From contig JAGDZD010000010.1 in NCBI GenBank assembly GCA_049116315.1, forward strand, positions 1-64,000: 64,000 bases of DNA, given 5' to 3'. This document shows positions 33,515 through 42,513 of this stretch, piece by piece. Position 1 is the first letter of the stretch. Each line of letters starts with the position of its first letter. The translations under genes were made by a program, and so were the position numbers. Source of the stretch: Thalassobius sp049116315 (GTDB lineage Bacteria > Pseudomonadota > Alphaproteobacteria > Rhodobacterales > Rhodobacteraceae). The notes beneath the pieces were generated by a model. The model ran no database searches. It saw only the letters and a list, made by a program, of their open reading frames with translations, and was not told the origin of the DNA.

Positions 33515-35034
33515 TGGCGTTCCTCCGTCGCCGTCTGGTCCTGCACCGCAGAGGCGCGAACCAGATCGTCATGGGTAAGTTCGGTTGCGGGCAAAACCCG
33601 TTTGACGATGCCGTGCTGGACAACCGCGATCCGGTCGCTCATCGCCAACAGCTCATCATGATCCGAACTGATCAATAGAATGGATTTCCCGGCTTTGGTC
33701 AGCGCATTGATCAATTTGTAAACGGCGATTTTCGCACCGATATCAATGCCTTGAGTAGGCTCATCAAAAATCAGAACCTCTGCTTGCGAAAACAGCCAGC
33801 GCGCGATTACGATCTTTTGCTGGTTGCCCCCAGACAGGAAATTTACAGTTTTCTGTTCGGCCTGCGGTGAAATCTCAAGATCTTCGATCAGCTTTTGCGT
33901 GCCTGATGCTTCGGATTTCAGATCCAATACCCCGGCGCTGGAAAGTCGCGCCAAAGACGCCGCTGTGATGTTGCCGCTGGCCTTAAAGTTGAAGAACAGA
34001 CCATCAAACTTGCGGTTTTCTGGCACCAAAGCCAAACCTGCTTTGATCGCCTCTCGCTCGTTGCGAAAGGTGACTGTTTCACCGTGCAACGTAAGCTCAC
34101 CCGCCGTCACAGCATCGACGCCAAACAAGGCACGTGCGATTTCCGTGCGGCCACTGCCAAGCACGCCACCAAGGCCAAGAACCTCTCCGCGATGAAGATC
34201 AAAACTTGCGTCCACCACACCGTTTTTGGTCTGAAGCCCTTTGGCTGACAGCACCACTTCGTCACTGGCGTTGTGATCTTTGGGGTAGTGCTCTCCGATA
34301 TCTTCGCCCACCATTGCGCTGACAATCTGGGACACATTGATTTCCGTCTCGCCGCTTGCGCGCACCACCCGCCCACTGCGCATGATCGTCACTTCGTCGA
34401 CGATCCGCTCAACCTCATCCAATCTGTGGGACACATATAGAATTGAGGTGCCTTTGCTGCGCATGTTGCGCAGCAGCTCATGCAGGCGTTCGATCTCATC
34501 CTCTCCTAAGGCGGCCGTCGGCTCGTCAAGGATGATCATCCGCGCATCCATTGCGACCGCTTTCGCGATCTCAACCAATTGCTGCTCTCCTACGGACAGC
34601 GTGCCGGTGATTGCGCCGGGATCAATGTCGACGTCCATTTCAGCCAGCGCGGCTTTGGCGTCTGCATGCGCCTTTTTCCAATCGATCATTCCAAACCGAT
34701 TGCAGGGCATGTTCCCCAGATAGATGTTTTCCGCCACCGACAGCGTCGGAACGATGGAAAACTCTTGAAATACAGTGGCGATCCCCTGATCGCGCGCATC
34801 CTGCGGATCGCTGATCTGGGTCGCTTGGCCCTTTTTGAGAATGCTGCCGCTGTCGGGTTGTTGCACCCCAGACAGGGTCTTGATCAGCGTGGACTTGCCG
34901 CAACCATTCTCGCCGAGAAGACCATGAATTGAGCCTTCCATCAGCTTGATGCAAACCTTGTCGTTCGCCAGAACGCCGGGATAAGCTTTGCTGATATCAA
35001 CAAATTCCCAAAGAGGTGAGATATCCTGAGTCAT
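33511..35034 (-). CDS. Sugar ABC transporter ATP-binding protein (RbsA type)
   Basis: A 507-residue duplicated ATPase: first domain with GENGCGKSTLIKTL, LSVGEQQLVEIAKAVA and LDEPTAAL; second with the degenerate GLGGVLGSGRTEIARAL, LSGGNQQKIVIARWL and IFDEPTQGID. It works with the adjacent permease and binding protein. The 86-bp gap to the binding-protein gene upstream is the only appreciable gap in this part of the operon. Confidence 0.94.
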   Translation of the reverse strand: MTQDISPLWEFVDISKAYPGVLANDKVCIKLMEGSIHGLLGENGCGKSTLIKTLSGVQQPDSGSILKKGQATQISDPQDARDQGIATVFQEFSIVPTLSVAENIYLGNMPCNRFGMIDWKKAHADAKAALAEMDVDIDPGAITGTLSVGEQQLVEIAKAVAMDARMIILDEPTAALGEDEIERLHELLRNMRSKGTSILYVSHRLDEVERIVDEVTIMRSGRVVRASGETEINVSQIVSAMVGEDIGEHYPKDHNASDEVVLSAKGLQTKNGVVDASFDLHRGEVLGLGGVLGSGRTEIARALFGVDAVTAGELTLHGETVTFRNEREAIKAGLALVPENRKFDGLFFNFKASGNITAASLARLSSAGVLDLKSEASGTQKLIEDLEISPQAEQKTVNFLSGGNQQKIVIARWLFSQAEVLIFDEPTQGIDIGAKIAVYKLINALTKAGKSILLISSDHDELLAMSDRIAVVQHGIVKRVLPATELTHDDLVRASAVQDQTATEERQ

Positions 35035-35120
35035 TGAACTTTCTCAGTCTTTCATTTGAAACACGATCGTCTTCCAAGTCCCGACGACACAGAGCTGCGC
35101 CGCCGAGACAGGGGAAGATA

Positions 35121-36155
35121 TCAGTACTCTTTGGATGGCTGCGGGAAGAGCTTTGCAGGCTCTTGCAGAACAGCCACGGCGCCAGCTTGGTCTTCGATGC
35201 TGGTCGGGGTTTCGATCCAGCCACCTGGGTAGGTGCCGTTCAACGCGTCCAACGTCGCGCTCATAGCCGAGCGCCCCATAAGGAATGGCGATGTGTTCAC
35301 AGTTGCAGTGATGGTGCCGGCTGCGATTTCCTCAAGACCCGAGGTGTCGCCGTCATTGCCCAAAAGCACCAGATCACTGCGCCCCAAGGCCTTGGCCGCA
35401 TAAGACGCGCCAATGATCATGTAGTCATTCGCCGCAAATACGAGATCCAGATCCGGGTGCGATTGAAGGATGTCCATGCCTGCGGTGTTGCCACCCTCGA
35501 CATTCCATTTGCCATCAATCGAGACAACAACGTCAAAGTTTTCGTTGCCATCGATGCCCTCAAGAAAACCGCCAACGCGCTCTGTCGAGTGATAGCCCGG
35601 CTGGCCTTCGATGATGCCCACCTTCAACGGTTTGTCACCGTAAGTATCCACTGCCCAATCGGCCATGGCGCGGGTACCATTGCGCTGGGAATACCCAACA
35701 ACACCGTGGATCGGTGTCGGGAAATTCGGAATGTCCGAGTTGATCATCATGACGGCTAGTCCTTGATCAACCGCCTTTTTCAAAAGGGGCGCCGCCGCAA
35801 ATTCGTCATGTGTACCAAAGATAATCGCATCAACATCCTGTGTCAGGACGTCTTGGATCATCCCCATTTGGCCGTTTATATCCGCACCACTTTGAGGGGC
35901 CAGCATGAACACATCCACGCCTTGCTCTTTTGCGACGGCTTTGATCCCTTCGCCAACCGCAATGTAGTAGTTGAACTCTGTCGCGGGCGGCATATAGGCG
36001 ATCCGGAACACATCATTCTTTGGCGTGATCTCCGAAATCGACGCCTGCGCGCCCTCTACCAGCGGAACAGGTGTTGGATAATCGCCCGCCTGTGCTCCCA
36101 TTGCCAAGGCGCCAAAGCCTGTTGCCAGTACCAGCATTTTTGAAGTTGTGATCAT
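35121..36155 (-). CDS. Periplasmic sugar-binding protein (RbsB type)
   Basis: A 344-residue Peripla_BP_4 protein: signal peptide ending MGAQAGD (about residue 23), VFRIAYMPPATEFNYYIAVGEGIKAVAKEQGV, GMIQDVLTQDVDAIIFGT, MMINSDIPN and GNDGDTSGLEEIAAGTITATVNTSPFLMG. The ATG at 36155 is preceded by GGGAGGAAAC; the longer frame would overlap the lactonase gene. It brings sugar or sugar-lactone to the RbsAC pair; the ligand cannot be deduced. Confidence 0.9.
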   Translation of the reverse strand: MITTSKMLVLATGFGALAMGAQAGDYPTPVPLVEGAQASISEITPKNDVFRIAYMPPATEFNYYIAVGEGIKAVAKEQGVDVFMLAPQSGADINGQMGMIQDVLTQDVDAIIFGTHDEFAAAPLLKKAVDQGLAVMMINSDIPNFPTPIHGVVGYSQRNGTRAMADWAVDTYGDKPLKVGIIEGQPGYHSTERVGGFLEGIDGNENFDVVVSIDGKWNVEGGNTAGMDILQSHPDLDLVFAANDYMIIGASYAAKALGRSDLVLLGNDGDTSGLEEIAAGTITATVNTSPFLMGRSAMSATLDALNGTYPGGWIETPTSIEDQAGAVAVLQEPAKLFPQPSKEY

Positions 36156-36177
36156 TGTTTCCTCCCAGATCATAATT

Positions 36178-37047
36178 TCAATGTTGAAACGGTGTGTCGC
36201 GCACACCTGTGAAACCCGGCTTGACTGCGAACAGCCCGCCAGAGGTTGGTTCGCTTGCAAGAACATCGTCATCGGACATCAGCCGAGACGTCGTTATGAA
36301 AAGCGTGTCGAGATTTTCGCCGCCAAAGGCGCAGCAGGTTGGTTTCCAGCTGGGCACATCAATGACCGTATCGATCGATCCATTGGGCGCGATGCGGACG
36401 ACGCGGCGGCCTTCCCATTCTGCGTTCCAGACGCCGCCTTGGGCATCCACACAGGATCCATCCGGCAGGCCCGGCTCGTCTGCAAAAGAGGCCAAGACAC
36501 CTCGATCCAAAAGCGACCCGGTCGCTGCATCATAGGCCATCGCGAGAACTTCGTTGTTCGGCGTATCGGCAAAATACATCGTGTCGCCATCCGGCGAAAA
36601 ACAGATAGAGTTCGCGCAAGCCACGCCCTCGATAAGGGTCTGAACTGCGCGGTCCTTGCCAATGCTGATCACCGACGAAACCGGCTTGCCGGAAACTTCG
36701 TCCATTCCGCCCACGATAAAGCGGCCTTGGCGATCGGTGCGCCCGTCATTCAGGCGCGTATTTGGCGTATCAGCTTCAAAATCACAGACCTTCTCTTCGC
36801 GGGCTGTGTCTAAGTCATAGATCGACACACGGTCTGCAAATGCGATGATGAGTTGGCCATTTTCGCAGGGTGCGAAACAACACACACGTTCGGCAAACGG
36901 ATAAGATTTGCTGGTGTTGGCCTTGGGATCGAACGTCCAAATCTGCTTTCCGAAGATGTCCGTCCACCACACGCAGCCATCATGAGGATTCCAAAGAACC
37001 CCTTCTCCATGTTGGTTTTTGCAGTCCAGGACCAACTCGGCTTGCAT
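36178..37047 (-). CDS. SMP-30/gluconolactonase (regucalcin) family lactonase
   Basis: A 289-residue six-bladed propeller of the SMP-30/RGN family. Metal ligands are visible: Glu in NQHGEGVLW (residue 15), Asn in NTRLNDGRTDRQGRF, Asn in ACANSICFSPDGDTMYF and Asp in GLPDGSCVDAQGGVW. It hydrolyses aldonolactones such as galactono- or arabinonolactone. First gene of the operon, transcribed from the region with two GntR-type palindromes. Probably cytoplasmic, as no signal peptide is present. Confidence 0.9.
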   Translation of the reverse strand: MQAELVLDCKNQHGEGVLWNPHDGCVWWTDIFGKQIWTFDPKANTSKSYPFAERVCCFAPCENGQLIIAFADRVSIYDLDTAREEKVCDFEADTPNTRLNDGRTDRQGRFIVGGMDEVSGKPVSSVISIGKDRAVQTLIEGVACANSICFSPDGDTMYFADTPNNEVLAMAYDAATGSLLDRGVLASFADEPGLPDGSCVDAQGGVWNAEWEGRRVVRIAPNGSIDTVIDVPSWKPTCCAFGGENLDTLFITTSRLMSDDDVLASEPTSGGLFAVKPGFTGVRDTPFQH

Positions 37048-37082
37048 TTTGGTTCCCCCCTAAATCAGAAAGATTCTGATAT

Positions 37083-37094
37083 CTGATATTCCAG
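37083..37094. promoter_or_regulatory. Putative FCD-GntR operator, site 3a
   Basis: CTGATATTCCAG, preceded directly by another CTGATAT (37076-37082), 36 bp upstream of the SMP-30 lactonase start. Centre-to-centre distance to site 3b is 22 bp, two helical turns. Confidence 0.55.
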
Positions 37095-37104
37095 CTTGCC
37101 TAAA

Positions 37105-37116
37105 CTGGTACACCAG
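37105..37116. promoter_or_regulatory. Putative FCD-GntR operator, site 3b
   Basis: CTGGTACACCAG, followed by a TACTATAAAG stretch, between the divergent lactonase operon and the gntR gene at 37157. A match to the same CTGRTAYAYCAG-like pattern. Confidence 0.55.
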
Positions 37117-37156
37117 ATACTATAAAGCTTGCAACAACTTTTTTCGGTGAGGATGA

Positions 37157-37825
37157 ATGGTACTAGCGCGCCCAAAATCTCTTAAGGAGCTGGCTCTTGA
37201 GAATCTCAGAGACAGCATCGTTAATGGAACGCTCGAAATGGGAGAGGCCCTTTCAGAGCGGAAAATCTCTGAAAGCCTAGGTGTTTCAAAGTCCCCTGTC
37301 CGCGAAGCTTTGGCACAGTTGCGTGACGAAGGTCTGGTGACAATTGAGCCGCAAAAAGGCGCGCGGGTGTTCACGCTTTCAGAAGAGGAAGTAACCCAAA
37401 TCTGTGATTTCCGTCTGGCCATCGAAACCGCTGCCTTCGAATTGGCCATCCAGCGCAATCCCGATTCTCTTGCAAAAGAGATGAAGGCGATTGTGAAAGA
37501 CATGCAGGCCGCCAAGAAAGCTGGCGACACCAAAAGCTATCTGTCCCTGGATACCGAGTTTCATCAGTTGATCTTCAAGTGGAGCGGCAACGATTATCTG
37601 GATGCCAGCTATTCGCGTTACGTTGGCAAGATTGCCGCGCTTAGGACGCATTTGTCAGAACTGCCCGAGCATACGAGCCTGTCTCTTCAAGAACATATTG
37701 ATCTGGCAAATGCCGTTTCAGAACAGGACCTTATGAAGATCCGCGCCTTGTTGGACCAACACATCGGCAGAACGCGCCAATCCTACGCGACCTCCCGCAT
37801 CGGCGCACAACAAGCCGCGCAATAG
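37157..37825 (+). CDS. FCD-type GntR regulator of the sugar-acid operons
   Basis: A 222-residue regulator. The N-terminal winged helix includes ISESLGVSKSPVREALAQLRDEGLVTIEPQKGARVF; the FCD domain has DTEFHQLIFKWSGNDYL and LQEHIDLANAV, giving the usual metal/ligand histidines. It is divergent from the twelve-gene operon and 128 bp upstream of an rbsACB operon, with operator-like palindromes on both sides, so it is the likely local repressor. It is clearly related in architecture to the regulator at 20073 but diverged in sequence. Confidence 0.9.
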   Translation: MVLARPKSLKELALENLRDSIVNGTLEMGEALSERKISESLGVSKSPVREALAQLRDEGLVTIEPQKGARVFTLSEEEVTQICDFRLAIETAAFELAIQRNPDSLAKEMKAIVKDMQAAKKAGDTKSYLSLDTEFHQLIFKWSGNDYLDASYSRYVGKIAALRTHLSELPEHTSLSLQEHIDLANAVSEQDLMKIRALLDQHIGRTRQSYATSRIGAQQAAQ

Positions 37826-37913
37826 GCCCACTCCTTTTTCCGATTCTGAGTACCGGTGAGACCGCCCGTGGTCCTCACCCCTTCCATTTCGATGTCCAAA
37901 TTTCATTTGACAT

Positions 37914-37925
37914 CTGATATATCAG
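37914..37925. promoter_or_regulatory. Putative FCD-GntR operator, site 4
   Basis: CTGATATATCAG, a perfect palindrome, one base after a perfect -35 box TTGACA (37907-37912), 28 bp before the ATPase start. It should cover the core promoter of the rbsACB operon. Confidence 0.65.
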
Positions 37926-37953
37926 ACACCAATGTGGCGCTGGGAGGAAAATC

Positions 37954-39519
37954 ATGCCACACGAATCCAATGGCCGAGTTGCGCCCAGCGCCAACGCCAC
38001 ACCTCTGTTCAATTTGGTGAACGTCAAGAAATCCTTTGCCTCGAACGTTGTTCTGGATGGCATCGATTTCGAACTCATGCCCGGTGAAATTCACGCTCTT
38101 TGCGGGGAAAATGGCGCCGGGAAATCCACATGTCTCGGCCTGCTATATGGCCTGCTGCAACCCACTTCCGGGACCGTGAAACGCAACGGTGAAACCCTGC
38201 GGATCGAAAACCCATCACACGCCCAGACCTTAGGCATCGGTTTTGTGTTCCAAGAGCTAAGCCTTGCGGGATCCCTTTCCGTCGCTGAGAACATCTTTGC
38301 TGGTCGCGCGCCCAGTCGCTTTGGCTTTGTCGACTGGCCGGAGTTGCGTCGACAGGCTGAGGCCTTGCTGACCGAATTTGACCTTGACATTGATGTGTCC
38401 AAGCCCGTCGACAGCTTGCCCATCAGCACCCGACAAATCGTTGAAATTGTTAAGGCTATTTCGACCAACAGTCAGATTTTGCTGCTTGACGAGCCGACCT
38501 CTGCGTTGACCCCAGACGAAGTTGAGGTGCTTTTTAAGGTTCTGCGCAAGCTGACGGCCAAAGGCATTGGCATCGTCTATGTGAGCCATCACATGAGCGA
38601 GATCTTTGAAATCTCTGATCGGATTTCCGTCCTACGTGACGGTAAGAAAATCAGCACATGTGCCACCCACCAAACGTCGCAATCACAGGTCGTTAGTGAA
38701 ATGATTGGGGGGGCGCATCCCGGGGACGTGTCGCGATCCCAAGGTGATTTGGGCGAGGTTGTTCTGGACGTCAAGAACCTGTCACACAGTCGCCAGTTCG
38801 AAGACATTTCGTTTTCGCTTCGCGCAGGCGAAATTCTGGGGGTGGCAGGCCTGCTTGGGGCACGCCGCTCAGAAATCATGCAGTCATTGGTTGGGCTTTT
38901 GCAGGGCCATACCGGTGACATCATCTATCAAGGTCAGAGCGTTGAATTTGCGACCATCCGGGACGCGATGAAGGCCGGCATTGGCTATGTGCCCGAAGAA
39001 CGCAAAACAGCTGGCTTGTTCTTAGAAGAGCCCATCAGCGCCAACCTCACATCGGCGAGTTTGGAAAAGCACACAGCATTTGGGCTGGTGCGTCGCAAAT
39101 CAGTGCTCGCCGCCAGTGAAAAGGCCATCAAAGACTTTGGAGTGAAAACACAAGGCCCGCACGAAGTGGTCGGAGCATTGTCAGGTGGCAATCAGCAAAA
39201 AATCATGCTGGCAAAATGGCTGGAGCGGGCGCCGACGCTGTTGATCATCGAAGAGCCAACCAAGGGTGTCGACGTCGGCGCGAAATTCCAAATTCACACA
39301 GAGTTGCAACGCCGTGCGGCCGAAGGAATGGCCGTGATCGTTGTCTCGTCCGATTTCCCCGAGTTGGCCGCGCTTTCGACCCGCATTCTGGTTGTCCATG
39401 AAGGCCGCGTCATGGGTGACATCCCGGCCAAAGAGGCCACCGAAGACAATCTTTTGCACATGGCTGCGGGCCACAGAGCCGAGCCTGTCGCAGAAAGCCA
39501 ACAAGGAAATCTACAATGA
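37954..39519 (+). CDS. Sugar ABC transporter ATP-binding protein (RbsA type)
   Basis: A 521-residue duplicated ATPase: GENGAGKSTCLGLL, LPISTRQIVEIVKA and LDEPTSALTPDE in the first domain; degenerate GVAGLLGARRSEIMQSL, full LSGGNQQKIMLAKWL and IEEPTKGVDVG in the second. The ATG follows GGGAGGAAAATC. Overlaps the permease start by four bases. Gene order here is ATPase, permease, binding protein, unlike the two other ABC operons of the window. Confidence 0.94.
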   Translation: MPHESNGRVAPSANATPLFNLVNVKKSFASNVVLDGIDFELMPGEIHALCGENGAGKSTCLGLLYGLLQPTSGTVKRNGETLRIENPSHAQTLGIGFVFQELSLAGSLSVAENIFAGRAPSRFGFVDWPELRRQAEALLTEFDLDIDVSKPVDSLPISTRQIVEIVKAISTNSQILLLDEPTSALTPDEVEVLFKVLRKLTAKGIGIVYVSHHMSEIFEISDRISVLRDGKKISTCATHQTSQSQVVSEMIGGAHPGDVSRSQGDLGEVVLDVKNLSHSRQFEDISFSLRAGEILGVAGLLGARRSEIMQSLVGLLQGHTGDIIYQGQSVEFATIRDAMKAGIGYVPEERKTAGLFLEEPISANLTSASLEKHTAFGLVRRKSVLAASEKAIKDFGVKTQGPHEVVGALSGGNQQKIMLAKWLERAPTLLIIEEPTKGVDVGAKFQIHTELQRRAAEGMAVIVVSSDFPELAALSTRILVVHEGRVMGDIPAKEATEDNLLHMAAGHRAEPVAESQQGNLQ

Positions 39520-40508
39520 GTATCGCTATGGAGTCTCTTACCCCGCCCCGCAAAACGCTTGTGCAACGCGTGCTGCGCGCCTTTGTCGACATTCGTGAAC
39601 TGACCCTCTTGGCGTTGATTGTGCTGATCATCGTGGTCATGGCCAACCTCAATCCTTATTTCCTGTCGTTCTCAAATTTTCGCGCCTTGTCAGTGGGGAT
39701 GGCCCCCACTGCGATCATCGTGATCGGCATGGCTATCCTATTGGCATCTGGCGGTTTTGATTTGTCCGTCGGCTCTGTCATGGCGCTGTCATCAACTGTG
39801 GTCGCGATGATGATGCTCGCAGGGTATTCAATCCCTGTTTCCGTGCTGTGTGCCATTTTGGTTGGGGCCGTGGTCGGCGCAGGGAACGGCGTTCTGGTCA
39901 CAGGCTTGGGGATCAACCCGTTGATTGCGACGCTGGGCACGATGTCTGTCGCGCGCGGGGTTGCCCTTGTCCTGACCGAAGGGTTTTCACTCTCTAGCTT
40001 GCCCAAAGAGTTCGGCTGGATTGGCAAAGCCACATGGGGCGTGATGCCTGTGCTGGTCATTTTGATGCTGGTCATGATCGTGATCTTTGACCTTGCAGTG
40101 CGTCACACCCGCTTTTTTCGCCAAGTGTACTTTATTGGCGCCAACGAAAAGGCCGCAATGCTGTCGGGCATTCACGTCAACAAAGTGCGCATCATTGCCT
40201 ATGTGTTGACCGGTATTCTGGCGGCCTTGGCCGGCGTTCTTCTGGCCTCGCGCCTGATGAGTGGAACACCCACCGCTGGCAACGGCATCGAATTACAGGT
40301 CCTCGCGGCCGCAGTTATCGGCGGAGCCTCTTTGCGAGGAGGAGAAGGCACCATCCTTGGCGCCTTCTTAGGAGTCGTCTTCGTCGCTCTCATCAACAAC
40401 TCAATGACCATGCTGGCGGTATCGATTTACTGGCAGATGATCGTCATCGGCGGCGTTCTTGTTGCCGCTGTGGCGCTGGACATGTTGATCCGCGGTCGCC
40501 GCGGCTGA
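39516..40508 (+). CDS. Sugar ABC transporter permease (RbsC type)
   Basis: A 330-residue BPD_transp_2 permease: IVIGMAILLASGGFDLSVGSVMAL, GLGINPLIATLGTMSVARGVAL, FFRQVYFIGANEKAAMLSGIHVNKVR and AAVIGGASLRGGEGTILGAFLGV. About ten membrane helices. Pairs with the upstream ATPase and the Tat-exported binding protein downstream. Confidence 0.93.
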   Translation: MSIAMESLTPPRKTLVQRVLRAFVDIRELTLLALIVLIIVVMANLNPYFLSFSNFRALSVGMAPTAIIVIGMAILLASGGFDLSVGSVMALSSTVVAMMMLAGYSIPVSVLCAILVGAVVGAGNGVLVTGLGINPLIATLGTMSVARGVALVLTEGFSLSSLPKEFGWIGKATWGVMPVLVILMLVMIVIFDLAVRHTRFFRQVYFIGANEKAAMLSGIHVNKVRIIAYVLTGILAALAGVLLASRLMSGTPTAGNGIELQVLAAAVIGGASLRGGEGTILGAFLGVVFVALINNSMTMLAVSIYWQMIVIGGVLVAAVALDMLIRGRRG

Positions 40509-40543
40509 GTTCGAGATCAAGTTTAAACAAAAGGGAGGTCCTA

Positions 40544-41539
40544 ATGACCAATTCAAACATCAACCGCCGCACTGTCCTGACAGCTGCAACAACAGCTGGG
40601 CTGGCCAGCGCCTTTGGCTTGCCAATGCTCTCTTCCGAAGCAAAAGCCGCTGCCAAAGGTAAGGAATATGTGTTCCTGTCCATCGTTACGCAGGTGCCGT
40701 TTTGGGTGGATTATCGCAACGCCATGAAAGATCTCGAAGATCTAATGGGCATCAAAACAACCTTTGCAGGCCCGCTTGATTTTGACACTGCGGCACAGGC
40801 CCGCCAACTTGACGAGCTGATTGCCCGCCGCCCTGCTGGCATCCTGATCTTCCCGGGTGACCCTGCAACACTGGCCCCTGGGATTGAGCGCGCTGTTGAA
40901 GCGGGCATTCCGGTCACAACCTGCATCGGTGACGTGCCAGACAGTGGGCGCTCAACCTTCCTTGGCATCAATGGCGTTCAGGCTGGCCGCGTGGGCGGTG
41001 AAATGCTGGCACAGGCCATTGGTGGCAAAGGCAAGGTCATTCTGGGCACTTTCCCAGCGCCTTCAACACTGGAACGCGTCGAAGGGTACAAACAGATCTT
41101 TGCTGAAAAATACCCAGAGATCGAAGTTGTGGACATCGTGAACGACAAAGCAGACCCGTCTTACGCCCCCACCGCCTATTTGCAGGCCATTCAGGCTCAT
41201 CCCGACATTGTTGGCATCGGTGGCACCGATGGTGACAGCGGCAAAGGCGCGGCTATTGCCGTCAGCGAAGCCGGTCGTGTAGGGGACATCAAAATTGTGG
41301 CGATGGACCGCAATGACGACATGCTGCCCTATATCGAAGACGGCACAATTCATGGGGCAGTTGCCCAAAAATCCTATCTGGAAATCTTCTTGGCATTCCA
41401 CATGATGCATTGGCAGAACACCGATGGCCTTAAGATCCTGCCGGATTGGAAAGCGGCCGGGATCAACCCACTGCCCGAGCGTGTTGAAACCGGTGTGATG
41501 CCAATCACCGCGGAAAACGTCGCACAATTCAAACACTGA
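40544..41539 (+). CDS. Sugar-binding protein with Tat-type signal (RbsB type)
   Basis: A 331-residue Peripla_BP_4 protein. The N-terminus has a twin-arginine motif (NRRTVLTAA, residues 6-14), a hydrophobic stretch and cleavage near SEAKAAAKG (about residue 36), suggesting export by Tat after folding. The body shows YVFLSIVTQVPFWVDYRNAMKDLEDLMG, QARQLDELIARRPAGILIFPGDP and GIGGTDGDSGKGAAIAVSEAG. Strong GGGAGG ribosome binding site. A stable hairpin follows the gene. Confidence 0.9.
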   Translation: MTNSNINRRTVLTAATTAGLASAFGLPMLSSEAKAAAKGKEYVFLSIVTQVPFWVDYRNAMKDLEDLMGIKTTFAGPLDFDTAAQARQLDELIARRPAGILIFPGDPATLAPGIERAVEAGIPVTTCIGDVPDSGRSTFLGINGVQAGRVGGEMLAQAIGGKGKVILGTFPAPSTLERVEGYKQIFAEKYPEIEVVDIVNDKADPSYAPTAYLQAIQAHPDIVGIGGTDGDSGKGAAIAVSEAGRVGDIKIVAMDRNDDMLPYIEDGTIHGAVAQKSYLEIFLAFHMMHWQNTDGLKILPDWKAAGINPLPERVETGVMPITAENVAQFKH

Positions 41540-41546
41540 ACTGATT

Positions 41547-41584
41547 GGCCCGGCGTGCACAGGCGTGCTTTGTCACGTCGGGCC
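41547..41584 (+). other. Hairpin after binding-protein gene
   Basis: GGCCCGGCGTG and CACGTCGGGCC form an 11-bp stem (one G-U) with a 16-base loop in the 59-bp gap before the next gene. There is no U tract, so it more likely stabilises the upstream mRNA than ends transcription. Confidence 0.5.
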
Positions 41585-41598
41585 AACGATTTAAGGCA

Positions 41599-42513
41599 AT
41601 GGAAAACCTCTGGACACTCGAAACGCTAAGCGCCGGACATTTGACGCTGACATGCCTACCCGGGGTGGGCGGTCGATTATGGGATGTCAGCTACGGCGGG
41701 GTATCCCTTCTGTTTCAGAACTCAGAGCTCTTTGGTACGCCCATTGACCTTGAACACCTAACAGCGCTGCCGACCCGATCTCCTCAATATCCGTTTCCTC
41801 TATGGGGCGGTGAAAAGACGTGGATCGCCCCTGATCGCGATTGGCCTGAGGGCGCGCCGCATCCGGTTTTGGATTCAGGTCCCTACAGATGCGTGGCGCG
41901 ATCCGACACCAGCCTTCACCTCCAAAGCCAGATTTGCCCTCACAGCAAACTTCGCATTGACCGTGAAATCTGCATAACAGGGACCAACGCGTGGACCATT
42001 TTGCATCACGTATCCAACAAGGGGTCGCATCCACGATTCACCGGGATCTGGTCGGTGCTCATGTTGCGCACTCCCAATAAGATCGGCGTCCTAACAGACC
42101 CCCGATCCACACCCTCCGCGATTTTTGGTGACGCCGGGGACAAGGTCCGATCGTGTAGCGCAGGCAGCGTGACAACATGCGATACCTTGCACGAATTCAA
42201 AATCGGCTTGCGCAGCCAAGCCGGCACAACGTTGATCAGGCTAGGGCGAGGTGAGCAACCACTTTGGCTGCATGTGCAAACCGCGCCAATCACCACCCGT
42301 GACGTTTATGCCCACGGCCACAACGTCGAAATATTCAGCTCCAAAGACTATCGCTATTCCGAGGCGGAATGGCATTCGCCAGCGCGCGACCTCGCCCCGG
42401 GGGACACAATGTCTTTTGAGCAGACCTTCAAGGTCAGCACGCCCGAGAGCTTGGCCTCTGGCGCCACCACAACACTGGCAGAAATGGAGCTATCAAGATG
42501 CATGTCCTCATAA
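41599..42513 (+). CDS. DUF4380-like protein, aldose-epimerase-type fold
   Basis: A 304-residue protein with a galactose-mutarotase-like beta pattern: LTCLPGVGGRLWDVSYGGVSLLFQN, the segment PLWGGEKTWIAPDRDWPEG that is characteristic of DUF4380 proteins, and a C-terminal SYEA-type region (FSSKDYRYSEAEWHSPARDLAPGDTMSFEQTF). Possibly a sugar or lactone mutarotase or a carbohydrate-binding enzyme; function not established. The ATG at 41599 follows AAGG; the frame extends 18 codons upstream into the hairpin region. Its 3' end overlaps the next SDR gene by 16 bases. Confidence 0.65.
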   Translation: MENLWTLETLSAGHLTLTCLPGVGGRLWDVSYGGVSLLFQNSELFGTPIDLEHLTALPTRSPQYPFPLWGGEKTWIAPDRDWPEGAPHPVLDSGPYRCVARSDTSLHLQSQICPHSKLRIDREICITGTNAWTILHHVSNKGSHPRFTGIWSVLMLRTPNKIGVLTDPRSTPSAIFGDAGDKVRSCSAGSVTTCDTLHEFKIGLRSQAGTTLIRLGRGEQPLWLHVQTAPITTRDVYAHGHNVEIFSSKDYRYSEAEWHSPARDLAPGDTMSFEQTFKVSTPESLASGATTTLAEMELSRCMSS

